64,000 bases of DNA from Cellulomonas sp. SLBN-39 (GCF_006715865.1 NZ_VFOA01000001.1:3348001-3412000), one strand, 5' to 3'. Positions 53,047 through 63,590 are shown, counted from the stretch's first letter. Made by a program: numbers and translations. The notes: generated from the letters alone by a model not told the origin.

Positions 53047-54408
53047 ATGGACCGGCGCATCTTCGGGCTCGAGACCGAGTACGGCGTGACCTGCGCGGCG
53101 CAGGACGGGCGGGGCCTGTCGGCCGACGAGGTCGCCCGGTACCTGTTCCGCAAGGTCGTGGCGTGGGGCCGCTCGTCGAACGTGTTCCTGCGCAACGGGT
53201 CGCGGCTGTACCTCGACGTCGGCTCCCACCCCGAGTACGCGACCGCCGAGTGCGACGACTGGCGCCAGCTCGTCACGCACGACCGTGCCGGGGAGCGGAT
53301 CCTCGAGGGCCTCGTCGCCGACGCCCAGCAGCGCCTCGAGCACGAGGGTCTGCCCGGGCGCATCCACCTGTTCAAGAACAACACCGACTCCGCCGGCAAC
53401 TCCTACGGCTGCCACGAGAACTACCTCGTGCGCCGCCAGGGGGACTTCGCCCGCCTGTCGGACGTGCTCGTGCCGTTCCTCATCACCCGCCAGGTGCTCA
53501 CCGGCGCGGGCAAGGTCCTGGCCACACCCCGGGGCGCCGTGTACTGCCTCTCGCAGCGCGCGGACCACATCTGGGAGGCCGTGTCGTCGGCGACGACGCG
53601 CTCGCGGCCGATCATCAACACCCGCGACGAGCCGCACGCCGACGCCGAGCACTACCGCCGCCTGCACGTCATCGTGGGCGACTCGTCGATGTCGGAGACC
53701 ACGACGATGCTCAAGGTCGCCTCGACGGACCTGCTGCTGCGGCTCGTCGAGGCCGGGGTGCCCATGCGGGACATGGCGCTGGAGAACCCCATCCGCGCGA
53801 TCCGGGAGATCAGCCACGACATGACGGGCAGCCAGCCCGTCACCCTGGCGTCGGGGCGCACGGTCACGGCGGTCGACCTGCAGGAGGAGTACCTGACCCG
53901 CGTCACGGACTTCGTCGGGTCGGAGCTGGGCCCGTCGCCGGAGACGAAGCAGGTCCTCGACCTGTGGGAGCGCGGGCTGCGCGCGCTGCGCACGGGCGAC
54001 CTGGGCCTGGTCGACCGCGAGCTCGACTGGGTCATCAAGCACCGCATGATCGAGCGCTACCGCGCCAAGCACGGCCTCGACCTGGGCGACGTGCGCGTGC
54101 AGCGCCTCGACCTGGCGTACCACGACATCTCCCGCACCGAGGGGTTGTACAACCTCATGGCGGCCCGGGGCCTCGTCGAGCGGGTCACCACCGACCTCGA
54201 GGTCTTCGAGGCCACCGCCGTGCCGCCGCAGACGACCCGCGCCAAGCTCCGCGGCGACTTCGTGCGAGCCGCCCAGGAGGCCCGGCGCGACTACACGGTC
54301 GACTGGGTGCACCTCAAGCTCAACGACCAGGCCCAGCGCACCGTGCTGTGCAAGGACCCGTTCCGGGCCGTCGACGAGCGCGTGGACCGGCTGATCGAGT
54401 CCATGTGA
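53047..54408 (+). CDS. pafA: Pup-protein ligase PafA
   Basis: 453 residues, glutamine-synthetase-like. It uses ATP to join the Pup C-terminal Glu to substrate lysines. N-terminal [16 protein letters not shown], metal and ATP residues in [36 protein letters not shown] and [20 protein letters not shown]. The C-terminal domain ends with [19 protein letters not shown]. It lacks the extra Dop loop, which distinguishes it from the paralogue at 44836. ATG follows GGAAGGGGAGG. Last gene of the pup operon; hairpin and new -10 follow. Confidence 0.97.
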   Translation: MDRRIFGLETEYGVTCAAQDGRGLSADEVARYLFRKVVAWGRSSNVFLRNGSRLYLDVGSHPEYATAECDDWRQLVTHDRAGERILEGLVADAQQRLEHEGLPGRIHLFKNNTDSAGNSYGCHENYLVRRQGDFARLSDVLVPFLITRQVLTGAGKVLATPRGAVYCLSQRADHIWEAVSSATTRSRPIINTRDEPHADAEHYRRLHVIVGDSSMSETTTMLKVASTDLLLRLVEAGVPMRDMALENPIRAIREISHDMTGSQPVTLASGRTVTAVDLQEEYLTRVTDFVGSELGPSPETKQVLDLWERGLRALRTGDLGLVDRELDWVIKHRMIERYRAKHGLDLGDVRVQRLDLAYHDISRTEGLYNLMAARGLVERVTTDLEVFEATAVPPQTTRAKLRGDFVRAAQEARRDYTVDWVHLKLNDQAQRTVLCKDPFRAVDERVDRLIESM

Positions 54409-54446
54409 CGTGACGTCCGCCCCTGCCGCGGGCACGTACAGTGAGG

Positions 54447-54476
54447 CCGCGCCGCGCCCGTCCGGGGGCGGCGCGG
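54447..54476. terminator. Candidate hairpin after pafA
   Basis: Arms of 12-13 bp (CCGCGCCGCGCCC / GGGGGCGGCGCGG) with one bulge and a 4-nt loop, 38 nt past the pafA stop. A TACAGT at 54437-54442 just upstream may be the -10 of the next gene, so it could instead be a leader hairpin. Confidence 0.4.
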
Positions 54477-54499
54477 GGTCGTCGACAGGAGGGCTGGGC

Positions 54500-55381
54500 G
54501 TGGCGCGTGTGACCGGTGCCCGCCGGTGGGGTGTGCTCGGTGTGCTGGTGGCGCTCGTGGTCGCGGGCTGCGGCGAGGTCGCCGCTCCGGACCCCGACGT
54601 GACGGTGACGGGCGACCCAGGCGTCGCACCCACGGTCACGTACCTGACGCCGCTGGCCGTCACGGACACCTACCGCGAGACCATCTGGCCCGGCACGGGC
54701 GACGCCCTCGTCGAGGGCGCACCCGTCCTCATCGACTTCCTGCTCAAGAACGCCACCGACGCGACGCTCGTCAAGGAGAGCTACTCCACGAGCCCCACGC
54801 CGCGCCTGCTGACCGAGGAGGACCTCGGCACCGACCTGTACGAGACCCTGCGCGGGCAGGACGTCGGCGCACGCCTGCTGCAGGTCGCGCCCGGCGGCTC
54901 GGGCGCCGACTACCCGACCGTCACAGTCCTCGACGTGCTGCCCACGCGCGCCGTCGGCGAGGCCGTCCCGCCCACCGAGGGCATGCCGACCGTCACCCTC
55001 GCGGGCAACGGCGAGCCGACCCTCGCCCCCGCGGGCACCGAACCGCCGGCCGACCTGCTCGTGCGGCCCCTGGTGCGGGGCACCGGCGCGCAGGTCCGCG
55101 CCAGCGACGTCGTCACCGTGCAGTACTCGGGTTTCGCATGGGACACCGGCGAGCAGTTCGACTCCTCCTGGACCCGCGGCCTGCCGGTGTCCTTCCTGCT
55201 GTCGGACGTGCAGGCCTGGGCCGACGGGCTGGTCGACCAGCCGACCGGCTCCCAGGTGATGCTCGTCGTGCCGCCGTCCTACCCGCTCGGCGTCACGGAC
55301 GCCGAGGAGCTGGCGGGGCAGACGGTGGTGTTCGTCATCGACATCCTCGCGACCGGCGCACCCGCAGGAGGCGGATCATGA
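54500..55381 (+). CDS. Lipoprotein FKBP-type peptidyl-prolyl isomerase
   Basis: 293 residues from GTG 54500, chosen for AGGAGGG 6 nt upstream; an ATG 90 nt earlier lacks one. Signal peptide with lipobox VVAGC (Cys about residue 23). Two FKBP-like sections: a degenerate first domain (about 45-150) and a C-terminal FKBP domain (about 190-285) with [20 protein letters not shown] and PSYPLGV. It should fold or chaperone extracytoplasmic proteins. It overlaps hisF by 4 nt (ATGA). Some pafA-neighbouring FKBPs in actinobacteria have the same place. Confidence 0.88.
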   Translation: MARVTGARRWGVLGVLVALVVAGCGEVAAPDPDVTVTGDPGVAPTVTYLTPLAVTDTYRETIWPGTGDALVEGAPVLIDFLLKNATDATLVKESYSTSPTPRLLTEEDLGTDLYETLRGQDVGARLLQVAPGGSGADYPTVTVLDVLPTRAVGEAVPPTEGMPTVTLAGNGEPTLAPAGTEPPADLLVRPLVRGTGAQVRASDVVTVQYSGFAWDTGEQFDSSWTRGLPVSFLLSDVQAWADGLVDQPTGSQVMLVVPPSYPLGVTDAEELAGQTVVFVIDILATGAPAGGGS

Positions 55382-56148
55382 CCCTGGCCCTGCGTGTCAT
55401 CCCGTGCCTGGACGTCGACGCCGGGCGCGTCGTCAAGGGCGTGAACTTCCAGCACCTGCGCGACGCGGGCGACCCCGTCGAGCTCGCCCGCCGGTACGAC
55501 GGCGAGGGCGCCGACGAGGTCACGTTCCTCGACGTCTCGGCGTCCTCGGGCGACCGGGAGACCACGTACGACGTCGTGCGGCGCACCGCCGAGGAGGTGT
55601 TCGTCCCGCTGACCGTCGGGGGCGGCGTCCGTTCGCCCGACGACGTGGACCGGCTGCTGCGCGCCGGGGCCGACAAGGTGGGCGTCAACACCGCGGCGAT
55701 CGCCCGCCCCGAGCTGATCAGCGAGATCGCCGAGCGGTTCGGCAGCCAGGTGCTCGTGCTGTCGGTGGACGCCCGCCGCACGGGCGAGGGCACCAGGACC
55801 GACTCGGGCTACGAGGTCACGACGCACGGCGGTCGCCGGGGCACCGGCATCGACGCCGTGGCCTGGGCGGCGCGGGCGGCCGAGCTCGGTGCGGGGGAGA
55901 TCCTGCTGAACTCGATGGACGCCGACGGCACGACGTCCGGGTTCGACCTGCCGATGCTGCGGGACGTGCGCGCGCAGGTCCGCGTGCCCCTCATCGCCTC
56001 CGGCGGGGCGGGCACGGTCGAGCACTTCGTCGAGGCGGCCCGGGCCGGTGCGGACGCCGTGCTCGCCGCGAGCGTCTTCCACTTCGGCACGCTGACCGTC
56101 GGGGCCGTCAAGGACGCGCTGCGCGCCGCGGGGGTCGTCGTCCGCTGA
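55378..56148 (+). CDS. hisF: Imidazole glycerol phosphate synthase cyclase subunit
   Basis: 256 residues from ATG 55378, (beta/alpha)8 barrel. With HisH it converts PRFAR and glutamine-derived ammonia to imidazole-glycerol phosphate and AICAR. Catalytic Asp residues are in [15 protein letters not shown] (Asp12 region) and [12 protein letters not shown] (Asp130 equivalent); phosphate loops are [11 protein letters not shown] and [12 protein letters not shown]. hisH, hisA and the other his genes are not adjacent. hisI lies 4.7 kb away with an ABC exporter between. Confidence 0.97.
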   Translation: MTLALRVIPCLDVDAGRVVKGVNFQHLRDAGDPVELARRYDGEGADEVTFLDVSASSGDRETTYDVVRRTAEEVFVPLTVGGGVRSPDDVDRLLRAGADKVGVNTAAIARPELISEIAERFGSQVLVLSVDARRTGEGTRTDSGYEVTTHGGRRGTGIDAVAWAARAAELGAGEILLNSMDADGTTSGFDLPMLRDVRAQVRVPLIASGGAGTVEHFVEAARAGADAVLAASVFHFGTLTVGAVKDALRAAGVVVR

Positions 56149-56234
56149 CCCGGCGCGCGCCGGACGCCCAGGGCACGCGGGCGGCCAGGGAGCGCCGGGC
56201 CGTCGGGGGCGACGGCCGTGGCGGGCGCCGTTCG

Positions 56235-56882
56235 TCAGGGGCCGCTGAGCGCCTCGCGCACGTGCGCCGCGTCCGTCGCGTCGCCCTCGACCTGCACGTG
56301 GGCGGCCTGCAGCCGGCCCGACACGGCCAGGACGAGCTCGCCGACCTCGCCGCGCAGCACGACCGCGCCGTGGCCGGCCCGCGGCGAGCGCACCCGCCGG
56401 CGCACCCCGTCGGGGCGCACGAGCACCACGCCGACGCCGAGACGGGCCAGGCGCAGCGGCGCCACGGCCACGAGCTGCGACCACAGGCGGTCGCGCAGCT
56501 CGTCGGGCACCGCGCGCGCGGCCACGGGGCCGGCGCCGCGCCGCACGTCCTCGCCGTGCACGAAGTACTCGGTCACGTTGACCAGCTCGCCCGCCCAGGA
56601 CATCGGCGACCACCGCGGGGGCGGCGTGGCGAACCGCTCGACGAGCGCCGCGTACCCGTCCGCGTCCTGCGCGCCGGCCGCGAGGGTGTCGATCGCCTCG
56701 TCGAGCCGGCCCGTCAGGACGGGGACGACGACGCCCGCACCCAGCGACGGTGCCTGCTCGCGCACGACGAGGTGCGCGGCGAGGTGCCGGGTGCGCCACC
56801 CCGCGCACAGGGTCGGTGCGTCGGGTCCGGCGGCGGTCAGGGCCTCGGCGAGGCGTGCCCGCTCGGTCGCGTGCCAGGTCAT
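56235..56882 (-). CDS. TIGR03085 family metal-binding protein (mycothiol-dependent isomerase-like)
   Basis: 215 residues from ATG 56880-56882 (CAGCAT 8 nt upstream). N-terminal DinB/maleylpyruvate-isomerase-like four-helix bundle: RARLAEALTAAGPDAPTLC, AGWRTRHLAAHLVVREQ with a metal-binding His (HLAAHL), and VNVTEYFVHGEDVRRGAG with a second His. The C-terminal domain is small and beta-rich. Matches TIGR03085, a family found in mycothiol-producing actinobacteria, consistent with mshC in this genome. Substrate unknown. It interrupts the hisF to exporter spacing on the opposite strand. Confidence 0.86.
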   Translation of the reverse strand: MTWHATERARLAEALTAAGPDAPTLCAGWRTRHLAAHLVVREQAPSLGAGVVVPVLTGRLDEAIDTLAAGAQDADGYAALVERFATPPPRWSPMSWAGELVNVTEYFVHGEDVRRGAGPVAARAVPDELRDRLWSQLVAVAPLRLARLGVGVVLVRPDGVRRRVRSPRAGHGAVVLRGEVGELVLAVSGRLQAAHVQVEGDATDAAHVREALSGP

Positions 56883-57009
56883 GGGCCCCGATGCTGCCAC
56901 GTCGCGGCCGCCGGCGTCGCCGGTCCGGCCCCCGGGCGCGGACGGACCGCGTGAGAGGATGACGGCACCGCCTGCCCCACCCACGACCTCCGACCGAGGA
57001 GTGCTGCCT

Positions 57010-58953
57010 GTGCCTGCCCGCGCACCGTCACCGACCACCTCTGCGGCGCTGCGCGGCTCCGTGGCCCGCCGCTCCGTCGCCCTCGTGTGGCGGGGGCTGC
57101 GCGCGCACCCGGGCACGTACGCGGGCGCCATCGGTGCGTCCGCCGCCTTCGGTGCGCTGACCGTGGCGGTCAGCCAGGTGCTGGGCCGGGTCACCGACCA
57201 GGTCGTCGTCCCCGCCATCGCGGGGTCGGCGTCGGCGCGGGGGCAGATCTGGCTCGCGGGGGCGGTGGTCGCGCTCGTCGCGGTGAGCCTCGCGGTGGCC
57301 GTGGCGCTGCGCCGTGTCCTCGCCGGCGTCGGCGTGGCCCGTCTGCAGGCGGACCACCGGCGCGCCGTGACCCGGCAGTACCTGCGGCTGCCGATGTCGT
57401 GGCACCGGCGCCACCCCACCGGCCAGCTGCTGTCGAACGCGGGCTCGGACGTGGAGGCCGCGACGGGGGTGTTCAACCCGCTGCCCTTCGCGCTCGGCGT
57501 CGTGGTGATGATCGGTGTCGCGGCCGTCGCCCTGCTGCGCACCGACGTGTGGCTGGCGCTCGCGGCGCTCGTGGTGCTGCCCCTGGCGGTCGTGGCGAAC
57601 CTGGTGTTCCAGCGGCGGATGAGCCCGGCCATCACCCGGGCCCAGCAGCTGCGCGCCGAGGTCGCGGACATCGCGCACGAGTCGTTCGAGGCGGCGTCCC
57701 TCGTGAAGTCCCTCGGCACGGAGGACCGCGAGGGCGCGCGGTTCACGGAGCGGGCCGCGGCGCTGCGGGACGCGAACGTCCGTGTCGGGGTCGTGCGCGC
57801 CGTGTTCGACCCCGTCATCGACCTGCTGCCCAACCTCGGCACCCTGCTCGTCCTGCTGGTCGGCACGCTGCGGGTGTCCGCGGGTGCGATCGGCACGGGC
57901 GACGTCGTGGCCGCCGCGTACCTGCTCACGGTGCTCGCGGTGCCCGTGCGCGCCTTCGGCTGGGTGCTCGGGGAGCTGCCGCGCGGGCTGGTCGGCCACG
58001 ACCGGATCGCCCGGGTCCTCGACGCCGGCGGCGCCCCGCGCGACGGGGCGGTGCCGCTGCCGGTGAGCGCTCCCGGCGCGCGGGTGACGATGCGCGACGT
58101 CGTCGTGCGCGTCCCCACGGCCGAGGGCGAGGTCACGCTGCTCGAGGATGTCGCGCTCGACGTGCCCGCCGGGCGCACCGTGGCCGTCGTCGGCCCGACG
58201 GGCTCCGGCAAGTCGACGCTCGTGGGGCTGGTCGCCCGCCTGGCGGACCCGAGCGCGGGGGTCGTCGAGGTCGACGGGCGTGACGTGCGCGACGTCGACG
58301 CCGCCGACCTGGCGGCGCAGGTCGCGCTCGTCAGCCAGGCCACGTTCGTGTTCGAGGACACGGTGCGGGGCAACGTGACGCTCGCCGACGCCGGTGACCC
58401 CGGGGCCCCCACGGACGCCCAGGTGTGGGACGCGCTGCGCACCGCGCACGTCGAGGACGTCGTGCGGGCCCTGCCCGGCGGGCTCGACGCGCCCCTGGGC
58501 GAGCGGGGCGCGAACCTGTCCGGCGGGCAGCGTCAGCGCCTCGCCCTGGCCCGCGCCCTGGTCCGCCGGCCCCGCGTGCTCGTCCTCGACGACGCGACGT
58601 CGGCCGTGGACCCGCGCATCGAGCGGGCCATCCTCACGGGGCTGCGCCGTGACGACGACGGCGCCGGCGCGGGCGGCGACCCGACCGTGCTGCTCGTCGC
58701 GTACCGGATGTCCTCCGTCCTGCTCGCGGACGAGGTCGTGCACCTCGAGGGTGGTCGCGTGGTCGACCGCGGGACGCACGCCGAGCTGCTGGCCCGCGAC
58801 CCCGGCTACCGCGACCTGGCGACCGCGTACGAGGAGGAGACGGCCCGCCGCGCGCGGGAGCGTGCGGACGCCGACGCGGTCGACGCGGACGCCGACCCGC
58901 CCCCGGGGGCCGGGGGGCGCAGGACCGACGAGGCGGCGGGGGAGCGACGATGA
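57010..58953 (+). CDS. ABC exporter half-transporter with degenerate ATP site (subunit 1)
   Basis: 647 residues from GTG 57010 with GAGGA upstream; ATG 56959 is an alternative. Six helices (about 30-325), then the ATPase domain. Walker A GPTGSGKS (about 396), canonical signature LSGGQRQRLALARAL, but Walker B reads VLVLDDATSAVD with Asp in place of the catalytic Glu, and the switch His is Tyr in VLLVAYRMSS. The partner at 58950 has the opposite set, so together they form a heterodimeric type IV exporter with one dead and one active ATP site, as in LmrCD/TM287-288. Its tail (DADAVDADADPPPGAGG) is acidic and overlaps the next gene. Substrate unknown. Confidence 0.88.
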   Translation: MPARAPSPTTSAALRGSVARRSVALVWRGLRAHPGTYAGAIGASAAFGALTVAVSQVLGRVTDQVVVPAIAGSASARGQIWLAGAVVALVAVSLAVAVALRRVLAGVGVARLQADHRRAVTRQYLRLPMSWHRRHPTGQLLSNAGSDVEAATGVFNPLPFALGVVVMIGVAAVALLRTDVWLALAALVVLPLAVVANLVFQRRMSPAITRAQQLRAEVADIAHESFEAASLVKSLGTEDREGARFTERAAALRDANVRVGVVRAVFDPVIDLLPNLGTLLVLLVGTLRVSAGAIGTGDVVAAAYLLTVLAVPVRAFGWVLGELPRGLVGHDRIARVLDAGGAPRDGAVPLPVSAPGARVTMRDVVVRVPTAEGEVTLLEDVALDVPAGRTVAVVGPTGSGKSTLVGLVARLADPSAGVVEVDGRDVRDVDAADLAAQVALVSQATFVFEDTVRGNVTLADAGDPGAPTDAQVWDALRTAHVEDVVRALPGGLDAPLGERGANLSGGQRQRLALARALVRRPRVLVLDDATSAVDPRIERAILTGLRRDDDGAGAGGDPTVLLVAYRMSSVLLADEVVHLEGGRVVDRGTHAELLARDPGYRDLATAYEEETARRARERADADAVDADADPPPGAGGRRTDEAAGERR

Positions 58954-60776
58954 GCGGGACCGGACCGACGGCGGCCCAGCGGGGCGAGAGCGGACGGATG
59001 TCCGCGACCAGCGACCTCGGCGTCATGGCGACGCTGCGCCGCGGGGTGCAGGTCTCGCCCGAGCTGCTCGACGGCGCGGTCGTGACCCTCGGGCTGGCCG
59101 TGCTCGCCGCCACGGCCCGCGTGCTGGTGCCGATCGCGGTCCAGCAGACCGTCGACAGCGGCATCCTCGCCGGTGGCGGCGTCGACACCGCACGCGTCGC
59201 GGCGTTCGTCGGGCTGGCGGCCGTGGGCCTGCTGCTCGGCGCGGCGTGCTCCGCGGCGGTGAACGTGCGGCTGTTCCGGTCCAGCGAGTCCGGGCTGCTG
59301 ACGCTGCGCACCCGGGCGTTCCGGCACGTGCACGACCTGTCGGTGCTCACGCAGAGCACGGAGCGGCGCGGGTCGCTGGTCTCGCGCGTCACGTCTGACG
59401 TCGACACGATCTCGATGTTCGTGCAGTGGGGCGGCATCATGCTGCTCGTCTCGGTGCTGCAGATCGGCGTCGCCACCGTCCTGATGGCCGTCTACTCGTG
59501 GCAGCTGACGCTGCTGGTGTGGGCGTGCTTCGTGCCGCTCGCCCTGGTCCTGCCGCGCATGCAGCGCGGGGTGAACCGCCGGTACGGGGCCGTCCGCGAG
59601 CGGTACGGCGCCATGCTGGGTGCGGTGTCGGAGGCGGTCGTCGGCGCGGAGACGATCCGCGCGTACGGCGTCGCGGAGCGCACCCAGCGACGCATCGACG
59701 CCGCCGTCGACGGCACCCGCCGGGCGATGGTGCGCGCGCAGAACCTCGTCTCGGTCGCCTTCTCCTCGGGCGTGCTCGTCGCGAACCTCGTCCTGGCCGT
59801 CGTCGTCGTGGCCGGCACGTGGCTCGGCGTCGCGGGCGACCTCAGCGTCGGGCGCGTCCTGGCGTTCCTGTTCCTCGTGCAGCTGTTCACCGGGCCCGTG
59901 CAGATGGCCACCGAGATCCTCAACGAGCTGCAGAACGCGGTCGCCGGGTGGCGTCGCGTGCTCGGCGTGCTCGAGACCCCCGTCGACGTGCACGACCCCG
60001 AGGACGGGGGTGTGCCGAGCCCGCGCGGACCGGCGTCGGTCTCGTTCCACGGGGTCGGCTACGCCTACCCCGGCGGGCCGCCCGTGCTGCGCGACGTCGA
60101 CCTCGACGTGCCCGCCGGGGCGTCCGTCGCCGTCGTCGGGGCCACCGGCTCGGGCAAGACGACGATCGCCAAGCTCGTCGCCCGGTTCATGGACCCCACC
60201 ACGGGCGTGGTGCGCCTCGACGGCGTGGACCTCACGCGCGTGCGCGGCGCGGACCTGCGGCGCCGGGTGGTGCTCGTCCCGCAGGAGGGCTTCCTGCTCG
60301 ACGGCACGGTCGCGCAGAACGTGGCCTACGGGCTGCGCGACGACCACGGCGGGGACGTCGACGTCGCGGTGCGCGACGTGGTGGCCGAGCTCGGGCTCGA
60401 CGCCTGGGTCGCCGAGCTGCCCCTGGGTCTGGGCACACCTGTCGGCCAGCGCGGGGAGCTGCTCTCGGCGGGGGAGCGGCAGCTCGTGGCGCTGGCGCGC
60501 GCCCGGCTCGCGGACGGCGACCTGCTGCTCCTCGACGAGGCGACGTCGGCGGTCGACCCCGTCAACGAGGTCCGCATCGCCCGGGCGCTGCGCGAGCTCG
60601 CCCGCGGGCGGACGACCATCACGATCGCGCACCGGCTCTCGACGGCCGAGGCCGCGGACCTCGTCGTCGTGGTGCACGCCGGGCAGGTCGTCGAGGTCGG
60701 CACCCACCACGAGCTGGTGGACGCCGGCGGGCACTACGCGGGCATGCACGCCGCCTGGGTCGCGCAGACGCGCTGA
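58950..60776 (+). CDS. ABC exporter half-transporter with active Walker B/H-loop (subunit 2)
   Basis: 608 residues from ATG 58950, overlapping the upstream gene (ATGA). Six helices (about 35-320), then an ATPase domain with Walker A GATGSGKT (about 397), canonical Walker [14 protein letters not shown] and H-loop TIAHRLST. Its signature is altered: [16 protein letters not shown] (Ala for the second Gly, Glu for Gln). The intact LSGGQ of subunit 1 pairs with its Walker A/B, forming the catalytic site. Probably a multidrug or lipid/peptide exporter; no cargo genes are adjacent. Confidence 0.9.
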   Translation: MSGTGPTAAQRGESGRMSATSDLGVMATLRRGVQVSPELLDGAVVTLGLAVLAATARVLVPIAVQQTVDSGILAGGGVDTARVAAFVGLAAVGLLLGAACSAAVNVRLFRSSESGLLTLRTRAFRHVHDLSVLTQSTERRGSLVSRVTSDVDTISMFVQWGGIMLLVSVLQIGVATVLMAVYSWQLTLLVWACFVPLALVLPRMQRGVNRRYGAVRERYGAMLGAVSEAVVGAETIRAYGVAERTQRRIDAAVDGTRRAMVRAQNLVSVAFSSGVLVANLVLAVVVVAGTWLGVAGDLSVGRVLAFLFLVQLFTGPVQMATEILNELQNAVAGWRRVLGVLETPVDVHDPEDGGVPSPRGPASVSFHGVGYAYPGGPPVLRDVDLDVPAGASVAVVGATGSGKTTIAKLVARFMDPTTGVVRLDGVDLTRVRGADLRRRVVLVPQEGFLLDGTVAQNVAYGLRDDHGGDVDVAVRDVVAELGLDAWVAELPLGLGTPVGQRGELLSAGERQLVALARARLADGDLLLLDEATSAVDPVNEVRIARALRELARGRTTITIAHRLSTAEAADLVVVVHAGQVVEVGTHHELVDAGGHYAGMHAAWVAQTR

Positions 60777-60805
60777 CCCCGGCCGGACGGCGGCGGTCCG
60801 CGTGG

Positions 60806-60811
60806 CAGGAT
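60806..60811 (+). promoter_or_regulatory. Candidate -10 of hisI
   Basis: CAGGAT ends 6 nt before GTG 60818, leaderless spacing. Confidence 0.4.
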
Positions 60812-60817
60812 CGTCGC

Positions 60818-61288
60818 GTGCCCACCGCCGACCCCGCCCCGACCGCCGTGCCGTCCGACCCCGCCCCGTCGCTCGACCCCGCCGTCGCCGCGCGCCTGCG
60901 CCGTGACGACGCCGGCCTGGTGGCCGCGGTCGTCCAGCAGCACGACACCCGTGAGGTCCTCATGGTCGGCTGGATGGACGACGAGGCCCTGCGCCGCACC
61001 CTGACCAGCGGGCGGGTCACGTTCTGGAGCCGCTCGCGCCAGGAGTACTGGCGCAAGGGCGACACCTCGGGGCACGCCCAGCACGTCAAGCACGTCGCGC
61101 TCGACTGCGACGGCGACGCGCTGCTCGTCCAGGTGGACCAGGTCGGCGTCGCCTGCCACACCGGGACCCGCACGTGCTTCGAGGCCGGCGGCACCCTGCC
61201 CGCGGTGGTGGGGTCGCGCCCCGCCGCCGAGCCGACCCCGTCCGACCCGACCCCGTCCGACCGCGACCCCGCAGGAGCGACCCGGTGA
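60818..61288 (+). CDS. hisI: Phosphoribosyl-AMP cyclohydrolase
   Basis: 156 residues from GTG 60818. Opens the adenine ring of PR-AMP in histidine synthesis. Motifs: [35 protein letters not shown], the metal site [14 protein letters not shown], and zinc ligands [10 protein letters not shown]. Stand-alone HisI, not fused to HisE. The tail repeats DPTPSD and is disordered. Its stop overlaps the trpE start (GTGA), so histidine and tryptophan genes are translationally coupled here. Confidence 0.95.
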   Translation: MPTADPAPTAVPSDPAPSLDPAVAARLRRDDAGLVAAVVQQHDTREVLMVGWMDDEALRRTLTSGRVTFWSRSRQEYWRKGDTSGHAQHVKHVALDCDGDALLVQVDQVGVACHTGTRTCFEAGGTLPAVVGSRPAAEPTPSDPTPSDRDPAGATR

Positions 61289-62892
61289 GCGTCCCCTCCG
61301 TCCACGCCGCACCCTCCCCGACGGACCCCACGGCCCCGGCCGCGCCCGTCGCCACGCCCGCCGGGCTCGCGTGGGGTGCGACGTGGCCCGTGCTCGAGGA
61401 CTTCCGCACGCTGGCCGCCGACCGCCGCGTCGTGCCCGTCGTGCGTCGCCTGCTCGCCGACGACGTCACGCCCGTCGGCCTGTACCGCACGCTCGCCGAC
61501 GGCCGCCCCGGCACGTTCGTGCTGGAGTCCGCCGAGTCCGACGGCTCCTGGGGCCGCTGGTCGTTCGTCGGCGTACGCTCGCGCGCGAGCCTGAGCGTCC
61601 GCGACGGGCGGGCGCAGTGGTCCGGCGACGTGCCGGTGGGCGTGCCCACCTCCGGCGACGTCCTCGACGTGCTCGGCCGGACGCTCGACGTGCTCGCCAC
61701 GCCCGCCGTCCCGGGCCTGCCCCCGCTCACCGGCGGGCTCGTGGGTGTGCTCGGCTGGGACGTCGTGCGGCACTGGGAGCCGACCCTGCCCGCGGTCGCC
61801 CCGGACGAGCTGGGGGTGCCCGAGGTCGCGCTGCTGCTGGCGACCGACCTCGCCGCGGTCGACCACGGCGACGGCTCGGTGTGGCTCGTGGCCAACGCCA
61901 TCAACTTCGACGCGACCGACGAGCGGGTCGACGAGGCGCACGCCGACGCGGTCGCCCGGCTCGACGCCATGCAGGCGGCGCTGCGCACCCCCGCACCCCC
62001 GGCCACGTCCGTGCTGGACCCGACGCTGCCGGAGCCGGAGCTGGAGTTCCGCACCACCCGCGAGGACTTCGAGTCCGCGGTGCGCCGCGGGCAGGAGGCC
62101 ATCCGCGACGGCGAGGTGTTCCAGGTGGTGCTGTCCCAGCGCCTGGACCTGGACTGCCCGGCACCGCCGCTGGACGTGTACCGCGTGCTGCGCACCATCA
62201 ACCCGAGCCCGTACATGTACCTGCTCGCGCTCCAGGACGCCGACGGGCAGGACTTCGCGGTCGTCGGCTCGAGCCCGGAGACGCTCGTCAAGGTCACCGA
62301 CGGGCACGTCACGACGTTCCCCATCGCGGGGTCCCGCCCGCGCGGGGCCACCCCGGAGGAGGACCGCGCGCTGCAGGACGAGGTGCTCGCCGACCCCAAG
62401 GAGCGGGCGGAGCACATCATGCTCGTCGACCTCTCGCGCAACGACCTGGCCAAGGTCTGCGAGCCGACGAGCGTCGAGGTCGTGGAGTTCATGGCCGTGC
62501 GCCGCTTCTCGCACATCATGCACATCTGCTCCACCGTCGTCGGCCGGCTGCGGGCCGGGTCGACCGCGCTGCAGACGCTCGTCGCGACCTTCCCCGCGGG
62601 CACCCTGTCCGGGGCGCCCAAGCCCCGGGCCATCGCGCTGATCGACGAGATCGAGCCGGCCCGCCGCGGCGTGTACGGCGGCACGGTCGGGTACTTCGAC
62701 TTCGCCGGCGACATGGACATGGCGATCGCGATCCGTACCGCCCTGCTGCGGGACGGGCGGGCGAGCGTCCAGGCGGGCGGCGGGATCGTCGCGGACTCCG
62801 TGCCCGCGCTGGAGTACGCGGAGTCGCGCAACAAGGCCGCCGCGGCGGTGCGCGCGGTGCAGGTCGCGGCGCGGCTGCGCCGGGACGCGTGA
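61285..62892 (+). CDS. trpE: Anthranilate synthase component I
   Basis: 535 residues from GTG 61285, GCAGGAGCG upstream. It converts chorismate and ammonia to anthranilate. The N-terminal tryptophan feedback motif [17 protein letters not shown] is intact. The chorismate-binding domain has [33 protein letters not shown], and [19 protein letters not shown]. It should need TrpG, not in view. It overlaps hisI upstream and the membrane gene downstream (both 4 nt). Confidence 0.97.
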   Translation: MSVPSVHAAPSPTDPTAPAAPVATPAGLAWGATWPVLEDFRTLAADRRVVPVVRRLLADDVTPVGLYRTLADGRPGTFVLESAESDGSWGRWSFVGVRSRASLSVRDGRAQWSGDVPVGVPTSGDVLDVLGRTLDVLATPAVPGLPPLTGGLVGVLGWDVVRHWEPTLPAVAPDELGVPEVALLLATDLAAVDHGDGSVWLVANAINFDATDERVDEAHADAVARLDAMQAALRTPAPPATSVLDPTLPEPELEFRTTREDFESAVRRGQEAIRDGEVFQVVLSQRLDLDCPAPPLDVYRVLRTINPSPYMYLLALQDADGQDFAVVGSSPETLVKVTDGHVTTFPIAGSRPRGATPEEDRALQDEVLADPKERAEHIMLVDLSRNDLAKVCEPTSVEVVEFMAVRRFSHIMHICSTVVGRLRAGSTALQTLVATFPAGTLSGAPKPRAIALIDEIEPARRGVYGGTVGYFDFAGDMDMAIAIRTALLRDGRASVQAGGGIVADSVPALEYAESRNKAAAAVRAVQVAARLRRDA

Positions 62893-63497
62893 CGACCGCC
62901 CCGGCGCCGCACCGGCCGGGCCGCGGCCGGTGGGTCGTCGCCGTGCTGGCCGCGGCAGGGGTCGTCGGAGCGCTCGCGCTCCCGACCTGGGTGCTGGCGA
63001 CGGCCGGCACCCCGGTCGACGGGGACGTCGCGCTCGCGGTCCGCGGCGCCGTGGCGGCCCCCGGCACCGTCGCGGGCGCCCTGGTCCTGCTCGCCTGCGC
63101 GGGCGCTCTCGCACTCGTGGGGCGGATCGGCCGCTGGGTCGTCGTCGGCGTGGTGGTGCTGGCCGGGCTGCTGGTGGCAGCCGCCGCCGGCACCGTGCTG
63201 GCGGACCCGGCGGGTCCGGCGGCGGCCGCCGTGGCCGAGGCGACGGGCGTGGTGCCCGCGGCCCCGCAGGCCGAGGTCACCGCCTGGCCCGTCGTCGCGG
63301 CGGGCGTCGGGGCGGGCCTCGTGCTGCTGGCCGGCGGGCTCGCCCGGGCGTCCGCCGCCTGGCTGCCGGCCTCGACCCGGCACGAGGCACCCGCCGCCGG
63401 CGGCCCGCGACCCGCGGGGCGGGCGCCCGACGAGCGCGACGACTGGGACGCGCTGAGCCGCGGCGACGACCCGAGCCGGGGCGACCGTCCGGCCTGA
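62889..63497 (+). CDS. Trp-biosynthesis-associated membrane protein (TIGR02234-type)
   Basis: 202 residues from GTG 62889. About four membrane helices (16-38, 55-75, 80-103, 135-155) with LPTWVLATAGTPV after the first, the pattern of the small membrane protein found between trpE and trpC in actinobacteria. The C-terminal 45 residues are polar and disordered (DERDDWDALSRGDDPSRG). Function unknown; a link to tryptophan or indole handling is inferred only from gene order. Overlaps the trpE stop by 4 nt. Confidence 0.85.
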   Translation: MTTAPAPHRPGRGRWVVAVLAAAGVVGALALPTWVLATAGTPVDGDVALAVRGAVAAPGTVAGALVLLACAGALALVGRIGRWVVVGVVVLAGLLVAAAAGTVLADPAGPAAAAVAEATGVVPAAPQAEVTAWPVVAAGVGAGLVLLAGGLARASAAWLPASTRHEAPAAGGPRPAGRAPDERDDWDALSRGDDPSRGDRPA

Positions 63498-63584
63498 GCC
63501 ACCGGCAGGCGCCCGCGCCGGGCGCTGCCGCGTCCCACCTGGCCAGGCCCCGGGCGGCGGGCGCGACGGCACCGGGACTCGGAT

Positions 63585-63590
63585 AGGGTG
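63585..63590 (+). promoter_or_regulatory. Candidate -10 of the HGxxPAAW-type gene
   Basis: TAGGGT about 34 nt before the ATG; the intervening leader carries GAAGGA. Confidence 0.35.

Noticed and set aside
61200..61300. Tryptophan attenuator or T-box before trpE
   Set aside because: trpE overlaps the hisI stop codon and there is no leader sequence.
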